Assembly (NCBI RefSeq): GCF_003688665.1
Contig: NZ_REFO01000016.1
Coordinates: 1 to 51,524 of the forward strand
Length of the DNA stretch: 51,524 nt
Direction: 5' to 3'
Origin: Hydrogenothermus marinus
GTDB lineage: Bacteria; Aquificota; Aquificia; Aquificales; Hydrogenothermaceae
Shown here: positions 16,266-24,778 of the stretch, one piece after another
How the letters are laid out: every line of letters starts with the position of its first letter
Numbering within the stretch: position 1 is the stretch's first letter
Made by a program: the position numbers and the translations under genes
Notes under the pieces: model-generated
What the model was told of the DNA's origin: nothing
What the model saw: the letters and a program-made list of their open reading frames with translations, nothing else
Database searches by the model: none

Positions 16266-16957
16266 ATTTTTCTAATATCTATAAACTCACCACTTTTAAA
16301 ATTTTCTTTAATCGTAGCTAAAAGATTAAATATTTTTTCTGCGGCTTCTCTTGGAGTTTGCTTATAAGAAGATTTTAATCTTTTTACTGAAGGAAATTTT
16401 TCTTCATCTACATTTTTAAGTATATATTCAAGCATTGGAGTTAAAACAAGCCCAGGAGCTAAAGCTATAATATGAGTATTTTCCATCTCTCTTGAATAAA
16501 GTTTTAAAAGCATATTTAAAGATGCTTTAGAGATTGAATATCCTCCCCAACCTTTATTACCATTAACAGCTGCACCTGAAGAAATACCTATTATCTGATT
16601 AACTTCTTTATTTTCATTAATTAAGCAATCAAGTATTATCTTATTAGCCCAAACATTTATGTCCATAATATCTTGAATTTCATAAAGATTAGTTTTATTT
16701 ATCTCTTTAATATCTCCAAGAATTCCAGCATTTAAAATCACAAGATCAATATTTTCTATATCTTTTAATAATTCTTTTGTACAGTTATAAACTGTTTCAA
16801 GAGCTTTAAGATCACAATATTTAAATTTTATTCTACCTTTAAATTCTATTGGTAAATGTCTACTTAAAGCAAAAACTTTATAACCTCTTTCTAAAGCAAC
16901 TTCTACAAAAGCTTTACCAAGTCCTGAGCCTATGCCTGTAATAAATAAATTTTTCAT
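16262..16957 (-). CDS. Short-chain dehydrogenase/reductase
   Basis: 231 aa, a classical SDR. The cofactor-binding motif is TGIGSGLG at 7-14; NAG follows in ILNAGILG; and the catalytic Ser and YxxxK are in GISSGAAV and YSISK. DLKAL at the second strand favours neither cofactor strongly. The PG motif (ALAPGLVLTPM) is present. The substrate cannot be read from sequence. It lies 10 bases downstream of plsC and is probably the last gene of the hemE-MagIII-plsC-SDR transcript. Confidence 0.88.
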   Translation of the reverse strand: MKNLFITGIGSGLGKAFVEVALERGYKVFALSRHLPIEFKGRIKFKYCDLKALETVYNCTKELLKDIENIDLVILNAGILGDIKEINKTNLYEIQDIMDINVWANKIILDCLINENKEVNQIIGISSGAAVNGNKGWGGYSISKASLNMLLKLYSREMENTHIIALAPGLVLTPMLEYILKNVDEEKFPSVKRLKSSYKQTPREAAEKIFNLLATIKENFKSGEFIDIRKI

Positions 16958-16967
16958 AATTTATCCT

Positions 16968-17573
16968 TTATAAAGCCTTTATTTTTTCCATTATTATTTT
17001 AGCCATTTCTTCATGAGAAAGATTATCTTCAAACTTTATAGGCTTACCTACTTTTACTTTTATAGGATAAACTAAAAATTTAGGAAATTTACTATCCCTT
17101 GATAAAACCTTATCAGCTCCCTCTATTCTTACAGGAACTACTGGTGCTTTTGTTTTTTCAATTAAAAGGCCTATTCCCGGCTGTGGCTTTAAAAACTTTC
17201 CAGGAGCCGCTCTTGTTCCTTCTGGAAAAATTCCAATTACATATCCTTTTTTCAGAAAATCTATTGCTTTTATTAAAGATTTTACTCCTTTTCTTCCCCT
17301 TTCTACTGGAATAGCTCCTGCTTTTGTAATAATACTTCCTAATATTGGTACTTTAAATAAATCTTCTTTTGCCATAAATATTACAGGAAAAGGAGAAATA
17401 GTATTTATAATTGGAGGATCAAGATAGCTTCTATGATTTGCAGCTATTATAAAGCCACCTTCTTTTGGAAAATTTTCAGCTCCTTCAACTTTTAACCTAA
17501 ATAATAGTTTTACAAAAGGTTTTAGCTTAAACCATATTTTATAGCCTAATTCTGAATAAGGTTTTTTTTCCAT
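16968..17573 (-). CDS. plsC: 1-acylglycerol-3-phosphate acyltransferase
   Basis: 201 aa from ATG 17573. PlsC adds the second acyl chain to make phosphatidic acid at the inner membrane. The catalytic HxxxxD motif is in NHRSYLD, the glycerol-phosphate motif is FPEGTR, and GAIPVER lies between them. A longer form from ATG 17609 is possible and would overlap the 3' end of the upstream glycosylase gene by 29 bases. I prefer 17573 because the extra 12 residues fall in the upstream gene's coding end and add nothing family-like. Neither start has a clear ribosome-binding site, so coupling to the upstream gene is likely. Confidence 0.93.
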   Translation of the reverse strand: MEKKPYSELGYKIWFKLKPFVKLLFRLKVEGAENFPKEGGFIIAANHRSYLDPPIINTISPFPVIFMAKEDLFKVPILGSIITKAGAIPVERGRKGVKSLIKAIDFLKKGYVIGIFPEGTRAAPGKFLKPQPGIGLLIEKTKAPVVPVRIEGADKVLSRDSKFPKFLVYPIKVKVGKPIKFEDNLSHEEMAKIIMEKIKAL

Positions 17574-17580
17574 AAATCTA

Positions 17581-18213
17581 TTATAGTTTAAAATAGCTAC
17601 ATTTTTCATTTAAAAAGCAATTTTCACAGTTTGGATTTTTTCTACACATATCTTTACAATGTTTTACAATCAATGCATGGAATTCTTTATATATGTTTGT
17701 GTCTTTTTTTATGTTTTTTTCAATAAAATGTCTTAAAAAATCATAATCTATTTTTTCATTCTTTATTAATCCAACTCTATAAAAAAGTCTTTTCGTATAA
17801 GCATCTACAATAAAAATAGGTTTATTAAGACCATATAATAAAATAGTATCTGCTGTTTCTTTTCCTATTCCTTTAATAGAAAGAAGAAAATCTCTGTCAA
17901 TGTTTTCTTTTTTGATAGATAAAACCTTTTTTACAAATCTTTTTAATGTTTTAGCTTTTTGATTATAAAATCCTGAAGGTTTGATTAATTTTGAAAGATT
18001 TTCTTCTGATATTTTTTCTATTTTTTCAAAAGAGGTTATATTATTTAAAATTAAATTATTTAAAGCCTTTTCTACATTATTCCAATTTGTGTTTTGGGTT
18101 AATATTGCTCCTATGCAAATCTCTTCAAATGGTTCAAACTTACCAGTTAAAGGCCACCAATTTTGGTAGCCATAATTTTTTAGTAATGTTTCATATAACT
18201 GCTTAACCTCTAT
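17581..18213 (-). CDS. Endonuclease III-family DNA glycosylase, MagIII/COG2231 type, apparent ATA start
   Basis: 210 aa. I translated this frame by hand: it is an uninterrupted HhH-GPD protein with no ATG, GTG or TTG near its N-terminus. Motifs are YGYQNWWPL, GAILTQNTNW, the helix-hairpin-helix IKGIGKETAD, and the catalytic-Asp segment PIFIVDAYTKR. Glu occupies the place of the Nth catalytic Lys (GRKTA), which predicts a glycosylase without lyase activity, as in Helicobacter MagIII (3-methyladenine repair). The C-terminus has C-x5-C-x2-C-x6-C, a likely iron-sulfur site. The start is inferred to be ATA at 18213-18211, which overlaps the hemE stop as ATAG, 10 bases after AGGAGG. Confidence 0.85.
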   Translation of the reverse strand: MEVKQLYETLLKNYGYQNWWPLTGKFEPFEEICIGAILTQNTNWNNVEKALNNLILNNITSFEKIEKISEENLSKLIKPSGFYNQKAKTLKRFVKKVLSIKKENIDRDFLLSIKGIGKETADTILLYGLNKPIFIVDAYTKRLFYRVGLIKNEKIDYDFLRHFIEKNIKKDTNIYKEFHALIVKHCKDMCRKNPNCENCFLNEKCSYFKL

Positions 18214-19253
18214 CTTCTGCTTCCCTCCTGCACAATTTTTACAAGATACTTTACTTTTTCCTTGTCCATATCAGGCATTAATCCATGTCCTAAATTAAAT
18301 ATATGTCCTGAATCTTTCCCCCATTTTTCTAAAATTTCTATAGCTTTTCTTTTAATAACCTCTTTCTCTGCATATAAAACTATTGGATCTAAATTACCTT
18401 GTACAGCAGATTTTGGAAATACTTTTTCTTTTACTTTTTTTATATCTATCATCCAATCTACACTATAAACATCAGCTCCAGAGGTTATCATATAATCTAA
18501 GAAACCAGCTACACCTTTTGTAAAATGAATAATAGGAGTATTTGTTTTTTCTTTTAGTTTTTTTATAACTTTTTTTATTGGTGGTAAAGCAAACTCTTTA
18601 TAATCATCAGGTGATAGATAACCTGCCCAGCTATCAAATATCTGAACAGCATCAGCTCCACTTTCAATCTGAAAATAAAGATAGTCTACAAGGCTATCTG
18701 CAAGTTTATCAAGTAATGTTTTAAATTCTTCTGGATAGTTATACATAAAAGTTTTTGCTTTTTTAAAATCTCTTGAAGTTCTTCCTTCTATCATATAAGC
18801 AGCAAGAGTAAAAGGAGCTCCACAAAATCCTATAGTTGGAATAGCCCTATTTAAACTTTCATTAACTCCTTTTATAATCTCTCCAACATAACTAACTTCA
18901 TTTACATCTAAAGGCTTTAATCTATTTATATCTTCAGGTTTTTCTATTGGCTTTTCAAAAACAGGACCTTCTCCTTGCTTAAAATCAAAATTAAATCCCA
19001 TTGGCTCAAGAGGTGTTAATATATCAGAAAATATAATAGTTGCATCTACTCCTAAAAATTTATAAGGTAGTATTGAAGCTTCAACTGCAAGTTCTACATT
19101 TTTATAAAAATTTTTAAATTTACCTGCTTTTTCTCTTAATTTTCTATATTCAGGCATATATCTTCCTGCTTGTCTCATTAGCCAAATAGGAGTTCTTTCT
19201 ATCGGTTCTTTTTTTATAGCTCTTAAAAGCAAGTCATTTTTCGGTTTTTCCAT
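18210..19253 (-). CDS. hemE: Uroporphyrinogen decarboxylase
   Basis: 347 aa. HemE removes four carboxyl groups from uroporphyrinogen III to give coproporphyrinogen III in haem synthesis. The signature RQAGRYMPEYR is near residues 22-32, ATIIFSDILTP supplies the catalytic Asp region, and GFCGAPFTLAAYMIEG is present. GGAGAG precedes ATG 19253. Haem fits with the cytochrome c assembly protein ResB found at 41342. The stop codon overlaps the probable ATA start of the glycosylase gene. Confidence 0.97.
   Translation of the reverse strand: MEKPKNDLLLRAIKKEPIERTPIWLMRQAGRYMPEYRKLREKAGKFKNFYKNVELAVEASILPYKFLGVDATIIFSDILTPLEPMGFNFDFKQGEGPVFEKPIEKPEDINRLKPLDVNEVSYVGEIIKGVNESLNRAIPTIGFCGAPFTLAAYMIEGRTSRDFKKAKTFMYNYPEEFKTLLDKLADSLVDYLYFQIESGADAVQIFDSWAGYLSPDDYKEFALPPIKKVIKKLKEKTNTPIIHFTKGVAGFLDYMITSGADVYSVDWMIDIKKVKEKVFPKSAVQGNLDPIVLYAEKEVIKRKAIEILEKWGKDSGHIFNLGHGLMPDMDKEKVKYLVKIVQEGSRR
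18211..18229 (-). promoter_or_regulatory. Ribosome-binding site and coupled ATA start of the MagIII-like gene
   Basis: AGGAGG (18229-18224, inside the last hemE codons) is followed by ten bases and ATA (18213-18211), whose last two bases are the first two of the hemE stop TAG. This copies the usual ATGA stop/start overlap, with A in place of G. Homologues begin about six residues before the LYE segment, which agrees with this site. Confidence 0.5.
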
Positions 19254-19265
19254 AAAACTCTCCTT

Positions 19266-19376
19266 TTATTTAATTAATCCAACTATTTTAAACACAAACT
19301 CCTTACCATATTTTTCCTCAAATGGCTTATAAACCTTAAGCATTAAGTTTACAGCTACAATAAATCTTCTTTTCAT
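19266..19376 (-). CDS. Possible 36-aa small protein upstream of hemE
   Basis: An ATG frame gives 36 residues, beginning MKRRFIVAVN and ending FVFKIVGLIK, with a basic amphipathic middle. It stops 12 bases before the hemE ATG, and the hemE ribosome-binding site follows its stop at once. No good ribosome-binding site precedes its own ATG. It could be a real small gene, a leader peptide for hemE, or chance. It fills most of the 189-base gap between hemE and accC. Confidence 0.3.
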   Translation of the reverse strand: MKRRFIVAVNLMLKVYKPFEEKYGKEFVFKIVGLIK

Positions 19377-19442
19377 TGATAAAATACGCTCAATAATAAT
19401 ATAATTTTTTATACTAAAAATATCAAACTAAAAGAGGTTATT

Positions 19443-20792
19443 TTGCTGAAAAATATTAAAAGAATACTAATAGCAAACAGAGGAGAAATTGCAGTAAGAG
19501 CAGTAAGAAGTATAAGAGAACTTGGAGGAGAATCTATAGCAGTATATTCAACAGGAGATAAAAACTCTATCCATAAAGATTTAGCAGATATTGCAATATG
19601 TATAGGAGATGCTCCTGCAAATAAAAGTTATCTAAATATTCCATCTATTTTATCTGCAATAGAAATTACAGGAGCTGATGCAGTTTACCCTGGATATGGA
19701 TTTTTAGCTGAAAATCCAAATTTTGCAGGAATATGTGAAAAAAGTAATATAACCTTCATTGGCCCTTCTTCTGAAACTTTGAGTTTAGTTGGAGATAAAG
19801 CAAAAGCTAGAGAGGCGGCAAAAAGGGCTAATGTTCCAATAATTCCTGGAAGTCCACCAGTTGAAACCTTAGAAGAAGCTTTAAGCATTGCTAAAAAAAT
19901 AGGATACCCTGTTTTACTTAAAGCTGCTGCTGGTGGTGGTGGTAGAGGTATGAGAGTTGTTCATAATGAGCAAGAACTTACAAGACTTTTACCTGTAGCT
20001 CAAAGAGAAGCAGAAGCAAATTTTGGAGATTCAACAGTTTATATAGAAAAATTAATCCAATCTCCAAAGCATATAGAGATTCAAATACTTGCAGATAAAT
20101 ATGGAAATGTTATCTATATTGGAGATAGGGAATGCTCTATTCAAAGAAGACATCAAAAGGTTTTAGAGGAAAGTCCTTCTCCTTTTATTACAGATGAAGT
20201 TAGAAAAAAGATGGGAGAAGCGGCAGTAAGATTTGCTAAAGAAGTAGGATTTGTAGGAGCAGGAACAGTAGAGTTTATTGTTGATAAAGATATGAATTTT
20301 TATTTTATAGAAATGAATGGAAGAATACAGGTAGAGCATCCAGTTTCTGAAATAACTACTGGAATAGATATAGTTTCTTGGCAGTTAAAAATTGCAGATG
20401 GACAAGAATTGAATATAAAGCAAGAAGATATAAAACAAAAATACCATGCAATAGAGTTTAGGATAAATGCAGAAGATCCGGAAACTTTCCAGCCAAATAT
20501 TGGTAAAATTGAAAAGTTATATCTTCCGGGAGGATTTGGAGTAAGAGTAGATACTCATATTTATCAAGGATATGAAATTCCACCTTATTATGATTCTTTA
20601 ATTGGGAAGATAATTGTTTATGGAAAAACAAGACAAGAAGCTATAAATAGAGGGAAAAGAGCCTTAAAAGAGTTTATTATAGAAGGAATAAAAACAACAA
20701 GAGATTTTCACTTGAAAATTTTAGAAGATGAAAGATTTTTAGATGGTAGTTATACAACCACATTAGTAGATGAAAAATATTTAAAAGGATAG
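19443..20792 (+). CDS. accC: Biotin carboxylase subunit (acetyl-CoA, pyruvate or 2-oxoglutarate carboxylase)
   Basis: 449 aa. This ATP-grasp enzyme carboxylates biotin on a carrier protein. Motifs are RILIANRGEIAVRAVR at the N-terminus, the glycine-rich KAAAGGGGRGMR loop, CSIQRRHQK, and EMNGRIQVEH (usually EMNTRLQVEH, so two positions vary). TTG at 19443 is preceded by AGAGG. In Aquificota the close relatives AccC, PycA and CfiB (2-oxoglutarate carboxylase of the reductive TCA cycle) are hard to separate by eye, and no carboxyltransferase or carrier gene is adjacent. The AccC name is therefore provisional. Confidence 0.9.
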   Translation: MLKNIKRILIANRGEIAVRAVRSIRELGGESIAVYSTGDKNSIHKDLADIAICIGDAPANKSYLNIPSILSAIEITGADAVYPGYGFLAENPNFAGICEKSNITFIGPSSETLSLVGDKAKAREAAKRANVPIIPGSPPVETLEEALSIAKKIGYPVLLKAAAGGGGRGMRVVHNEQELTRLLPVAQREAEANFGDSTVYIEKLIQSPKHIEIQILADKYGNVIYIGDRECSIQRRHQKVLEESPSPFITDEVRKKMGEAAVRFAKEVGFVGAGTVEFIVDKDMNFYFIEMNGRIQVEHPVSEITTGIDIVSWQLKIADGQELNIKQEDIKQKYHAIEFRINAEDPETFQPNIGKIEKLYLPGGFGVRVDTHIYQGYEIPPYYDSLIGKIIVYGKTRQEAINRGKRALKEFIIEGIKTTRDFHLKILEDERFLDGSYTTTLVDEKYLKG

Positions 20793-20797
20793 AAAAA

Positions 20798-21439
20798 ATG
20801 ATATTAAAAGTAATACCAGTAGGACCAATAGATGAAAATACAATAATAGTAGCAGATGAAAAGACAAAAGAAGCAATTATTATAGATCCGGGTGCAGAAG
20901 GTGAAAAATTAAAAAAAGAGCTTGAAGGTTTAAAGCTAAAAGCGATAGTTAATACCCATGGACATATAGACCATGTAGGACAAGTTGGTTTTATAAAAAA
21001 AGAATTTGATGTACCATTTTATCTAAATAATAAAGATATATTTTTAACAAAAGATGAGTTATTCCCCGGCTTTATGCAATATATAAAAGCTGTACCTTGC
21101 CCTAAGCCAGATTTTGATTTAAAAGAAGGAGATTCTATTAAGGTAGGAAATTATGAATTTCAAGTAATAGAAACACCAGGACATACCCCTGGAGGAGTAT
21201 CTTTTTATGAGCCAAATGAAAAAATTCTTATTGCAGGAGATACATTGTTTAAAGGAAGTGTTGGAAGGACAGATTTACCAGGAGGAGATGCAAAACAGCT
21301 AATGGAAAGTCTTCAAAAACTTATGAAACTTCCAGACGATACAACAGTAGTTTGTGGACACTACTCAAATACAACAATAGGCTATGAAAAAGAGAATAAT
21401 CCATACATTACAGGTAAACACAGAGTATCCTTATGGTAA
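20798..21439 (+). CDS. MBL-fold metallo-hydrolase (glyoxalase II-like)
   Basis: 213 aa. Metal-binding motif THGHIDHVG near residues 53-61, a third His in ETPGHTPGG, and Asp in IAGDTLF place it in the metallo-beta-lactamase fold, hydroxyacylglutathione-hydrolase-like group. VCGHYSNTTI supplies the last His. Members hydrolyse thioesters or act as sulfur dioxygenases; the substrate is not evident here. It begins six bases after accC and overlaps nfo by seven bases. Confidence 0.9.
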   Translation: MILKVIPVGPIDENTIIVADEKTKEAIIIDPGAEGEKLKKELEGLKLKAIVNTHGHIDHVGQVGFIKKEFDVPFYLNNKDIFLTKDELFPGFMQYIKAVPCPKPDFDLKEGDSIKVGNYEFQVIETPGHTPGGVSFYEPNEKILIAGDTLFKGSVGRTDLPGGDAKQLMESLQKLMKLPDDTTVVCGHYSNTTIGYEKENNPYITGKHRVSLW

Positions 21440-22293
21440 AAATTGGAGCTCATGTATCTTCATCTAAATCTTTAGACCTTGTTTTTGATAGGGGAAAAGA
21501 GATAGGAGCAGAAACTATCCAGTTTTTTGTTCGCTCTCCAAGAGCTTGGGCATGGAAAGAAAGAACAGATAAAGAAAAAGAACTTTTTAATAAAAAAAGG
21601 AAGGAAACAAAAATAAATCCTTTAGTTGTACATGCTTCATATCTTTTTAATCTTGCATCTGAAGATGAAAATCTTAGAAAAAAATCTATAACTGGTGTAA
21701 TTGAAGAGTTAATGCTTTGTGAAGAATTAAATGTACAATATTATGTAATCCATGCAGGAAAAGCAAAAGGCCAATCGGAAGAAAAAGCTATTAATCATAT
21801 ACTAAATGCTATGGAGGATATATTTAAAAAAGTAAATCTAAAAAACACAACCTTTTTAGTAGAAACCCTTGCAGGACAAAAAGGAGAAATAGGAAAAACT
21901 ACTGAAGAAATAAAAAGGTTAATTGAACCATTTAAAACAGAAAATATAGGTGTTTGCATAGATACGTGCCATATTTATTCAGCAGGTTATAAAATTAATG
22001 AAAAAAAAGGCTTTAATGAGTATAAAAAAGAAGTAGATTCATTAATAGGATTAGAAAAAGTAAAAGTTATTCATTGTAATGATTCAAAAACACCATTTAA
22101 TTCCCACAAAGATAGACATGAGCATATTGGAAAAGGAAGTATTGGATTAAAAGGATTTGAACTATTTTTAAATGACTCTTATTTTTCAAAACTACCTTTT
22201 ATTCTTGAAACACCAAAGGAAGATAATATGGATATTATTAACATAAAAATATTAAAAAGCTTAATAAAAGCGCCCGTAGCTCAGTCTGGATAG
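21433..22293 (+). CDS. nfo: Endonuclease IV (AP endonuclease), stop codon inside a tRNA gene
   Basis: 286 aa. Nfo cuts DNA 5' to abasic sites in base-excision repair. Family motifs are KIGAHVSSS at the start, GVCIDTCHIYSAGY, VIHCNDSK, and ILETPKED near the end. Metal-ligand His, Glu and Asp residues are in these motifs. The reading frame does not stop before the tRNA-Arg gene: the last residues (APVAQSG) are read from tRNA bases 22270-22293, and the TAG stop lies in the D-arm region. It may act in the same repair pathway as the MagIII-like glycosylase at 17581. Confidence 0.96.
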   Translation: MVKIGAHVSSSKSLDLVFDRGKEIGAETIQFFVRSPRAWAWKERTDKEKELFNKKRKETKINPLVVHASYLFNLASEDENLRKKSITGVIEELMLCEELNVQYYVIHAGKAKGQSEEKAINHILNAMEDIFKKVNLKNTTFLVETLAGQKGEIGKTTEEIKRLIEPFKTENIGVCIDTCHIYSAGYKINEKKGFNEYKKEVDSLIGLEKVKVIHCNDSKTPFNSHKDRHEHIGKGSIGLKGFELFLNDSYFSKLPFILETPKEDNMDIINIKILKSLIKAPVAQSG

Positions 22294-22344
22294 AGCATCG
22301 GTTTCCGGGGCCGATAGTCGCTGGTTCAAATCCAGCCGGGCGCA
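22270..22344 (+). tRNA. tRNA-Arg (anticodon CCG)
   Basis: Acceptor GCGCCCG/CGGGCGC, D arm GCTC/GAGC, anticodon stem TCGGT/GCCGA with loop TTCCGGG (anticodon CCG), and T arm GCTGG/CCAGC. The CCA end is not encoded. The first 24 bases are also the end of nfo. No separate promoter is visible, so it is probably transcribed with accC-MBL-nfo. The next gene starts 16 bases after it. Confidence 0.95.
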
Positions 22345-22360
22345 TATGAGAAGGAGAAAG

Positions 22361-23323
22361 ATGGAAATATTAAAAAATGAGCTTTTAGGTTTGGTAAAGG
22401 AAAATTTAACAAAGTATTTAGATTCACATATAGAATTTATTTTGAAAATAGGTAGATATATTCTTGAAAGTGGTGGAAAGAATATAAGACCATTATTAGT
22501 TTTATCTTTTGCAAAACTTTTAGAAGAAGAGGATTTAGATGATTTAGTTCCACTTGCAATTTCTATGGAGTATTTACATACTGCTTCTTTACTTCATGAT
22601 GATGTAGTAGATAAAGCAGACACAAGAAGAGGTAAACCTTCTGCCAATACAGTTTTTGGAAATGATACAGTTGTATTAACAGGAGATTATATGTATGCAA
22701 ACTCTTTATATCTTTTTTCAAAATATGGAAATATAGAAATGATTAAAGTTGTTTCAGATGCAGTAAAGAAAATGGCAGAAGGACAACTTTTAGAGTTAAA
22801 AAAGATAGCAGATTTTGATTTAACTGAAGAAGAGTATTTTAAAATAATAGATGGTAAAACTGCAGTTTTATTTGCTGCTTGTGCTTATGTTGGAGCTAAT
22901 TACTCAAAAGCAGATGAAAACCTTTTAAACCAAGCATATCAATATGGAATAAATATAGGAAGAGCTTTTCAGATAGTAGATGATATTTTAGATTATATAT
23001 CTACGGAGGAAAAACTTGGAAAACCTGTATGTAATGACTTGCGAGAAGGAAAAATCACTTATCCTTTAATAACTGTTAGAGATTTACTTTCAGAAGAAGA
23101 AAAGCAGTATTTTAGGAAGCTTGTAAAAGATATAAATCCTTCAGACAAAGATATAGAAAAAGCAAAAAATATAGTTTTAGAAAAAGAAGGACATAAAAAA
23201 GCATTTCAAGTAGCAAAGGATTATGTGAGAAAAGCCATAGAAAATTTAGACTTTTTTCCTAATAATATTTATAATCAAGAACTTAGAAAATTAGCCGAAT
23301 ATATTGTAGAGAGGGAAGTTTAA
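22361..23323 (+). CDS. ispB: Long-chain polyprenyl diphosphate synthase
   Basis: 320 aa from ATG 22361. Trans-prenyltransferase that builds the side chain of quinones. The first Asp-rich motif is [15 protein letters not shown] and the second is [10 protein letters not shown], with [12 protein letters not shown] between them. An upstream in-frame ATG (22346) touches the tRNA end and lies before the ribosome-binding site AAGGAG (22351-22356), so I choose 22361. Chain length cannot be read from sequence alone. It ends with a one-base overlap onto panD. Confidence 0.94.
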   Translation: MEILKNELLGLVKENLTKYLDSHIEFILKIGRYILESGGKNIRPLLVLSFAKLLEEEDLDDLVPLAISMEYLHTASLLHDDVVDKADTRRGKPSANTVFGNDTVVLTGDYMYANSLYLFSKYGNIEMIKVVSDAVKKMAEGQLLELKKIADFDLTEEEYFKIIDGKTAVLFAACAYVGANYSKADENLLNQAYQYGINIGRAFQIVDDILDYISTEEKLGKPVCNDLREGKITYPLITVRDLLSEEEKQYFRKLVKDINPSDKDIEKAKNIVLEKEGHKKAFQVAKDYVRKAIENLDFFPNNIYNQELRKLAEYIVEREV

Positions 23324-23718
23324 TGGAAAGAACTATTTTAAAATCTAAAATTCATAGAATTACAATTACAGGTGCAGACCTTAATTATGAAGGCTCATTA
23401 ACCTTAGATGAAGATTTAATGGAAAGAGCAAATCTTTTACCTTATGAAAAAATAGAGGTTTATAATGTAAATAATGGCCAAAGATTTTCAACTTATGTAA
23501 TTCCGGGAAAAAGATACAGTGGTGAGTGTATACTTAATGGTGCAGCAGCAAGACTTGGACATAAAGGAGATATTATAATTATTGCATCTTATGTAAATAT
23601 TAAAGATGAAGAGCTTAAAGATTTTGAAATAAACCTTGTTTATATGAATGAAAACAATCAAGTAAAAGAACATAAAAAAGTTTCTGTATTTGAGCATCAA
23701 TTTATAGAAAAGGAATAG
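23323..23718 (+). CDS. panD: Aspartate 1-decarboxylase
   Basis: 131 aa. PanD makes beta-alanine for pantothenate and coenzyme A. It is made as a proenzyme that cleaves itself at Gly24-Ser25 to create a pyruvoyl group, and [12 protein letters not shown] shows exactly this site. [28 protein letters not shown] and the C-terminal strand match the family. It overlaps the prenyl synthase by one base. Confidence 0.96.
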   Translation: MERTILKSKIHRITITGADLNYEGSLTLDEDLMERANLLPYEKIEVYNVNNGQRFSTYVIPGKRYSGECILNGAAARLGHKGDIIIIASYVNIKDEELKDFEINLVYMNENNQVKEHKKVSVFEHQFIEKE

Positions 23719-23722
23719 TCCT

Positions 23723-24778
23723 ATGCAAAAAAAAAGCTGGGGATTATTTATAATTTTTCTTTTTTCCTCAGCTTTTTTTATATCTTCTTGTGGAACAAAA
23801 AAGATAAATTATTCTTATAATTATGAAATCTCAGATGAAGATCAATACTACTTAGATAGTGAAGCTAAAAAATTACATATAAAAATTCCAAATAAAAGAG
23901 ATATTAGAAAGTTTTTATATTATTTCACACATGAAGATAGAGGATTTATCCAAGAAGGATTAAATAATGCTCAAATTTATCTTCCAACAGTAAAAAAGAT
24001 ATTTATAAAATACAACATACCTACTGACCTTGCATATCTTCCTTTAATAGAAAGTAAATATAATCCTTATGCAGTTTCTTCGTCTGGTGCAGCAGGTTTA
24101 TGGCAGTTTTTACCTATGACAGCCAAAAGATTTGGATTAAAAATAAATCATGTAATTGATGAAAGAAAAGATCCTTATAAATCAAGTATTGCTGCTGCTA
24201 AATATCTTAAATATTTATACTCATTATTTGGAAGATGGGATTTAGTTTTAGCAGCTTATAACTGCGGAGAAGGATGTATCCAAAGAAAAAAAGGTTATAA
24301 AAAAGGTTTTTGGAATATAAAGTATAAACTTCCTAAACAAACAAGAGATTATGTTCCTAAATTCTTTGCTGCATTATTAATTGCTAAAAATCCAAGAAAA
24401 TATGGTTTTTATATAAAAAGAAAACCTGTTTATATAGTTAGAAAACCTGCAAAAACTACATTTAGTTTAAAAAAGTTAGCTTATTTTTATCATCTTGATT
24501 ATAATCTTGTAAAGCTTTTTAATGCTCATTTAAAAAGAAAAGTAGCATATAAAGGTGTTTATGTTAATATTCCTATTAAGAAAAAAATAGCATCTAAAAA
24601 ACCAAAAATTAAAAAAGTTTCTTTAAAATACAAAATTTATATAGTAAAACCAAAAGATACATTATATAGAATTGCTAAAAAATATGATATAAGTATTGAA
24701 AAAATAAAAAGGGTAAATAAACTACATTCTAATATTATTAAAGTTGGGCAAGTATTAAAAATACCTATAGAGGATTAA
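23723..24778 (+). CDS. MltD-like lytic transglycosylase lipoprotein with LysM
   Basis: 351 aa. The lipobox FISSC gives Cys23. The SLT domain (about 90-220) has the catalytic Glu in PLIESKYNP, then SSGAAGLWQFLPMTAKRFGL and LAAYNCGEG. A C-terminal LysM (YIVKPKDTLYRIAKKYDIS to GQVLKIP) binds peptidoglycan; a partial LysM-like stretch precedes it at about 245-285. The enzyme cleaves the glycan strand with anhydro-muropeptide release at the cell wall. The linker is very Lys-rich. The ispG start codon directly follows the stop. Confidence 0.93.
   Translation: MQKKSWGLFIIFLFSSAFFISSCGTKKINYSYNYEISDEDQYYLDSEAKKLHIKIPNKRDIRKFLYYFTHEDRGFIQEGLNNAQIYLPTVKKIFIKYNIPTDLAYLPLIESKYNPYAVSSSGAAGLWQFLPMTAKRFGLKINHVIDERKDPYKSSIAAAKYLKYLYSLFGRWDLVLAAYNCGEGCIQRKKGYKKGFWNIKYKLPKQTRDYVPKFFAALLIAKNPRKYGFYIKRKPVYIVRKPAKTTFSLKKLAYFYHLDYNLVKLFNAHLKRKVAYKGVYVNIPIKKKIASKKPKIKKVSLKYKIYIVKPKDTLYRIAKKYDISIEKIKRVNKLHSNIIKVGQVLKIPIED

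Noticed and set aside
17981-18206. Two plus-strand frames of 62 and 71 codons between plsC and hemE
   Set aside because: Both are antisense to the MagIII-like glycosylase, which is the real gene in this stretch.
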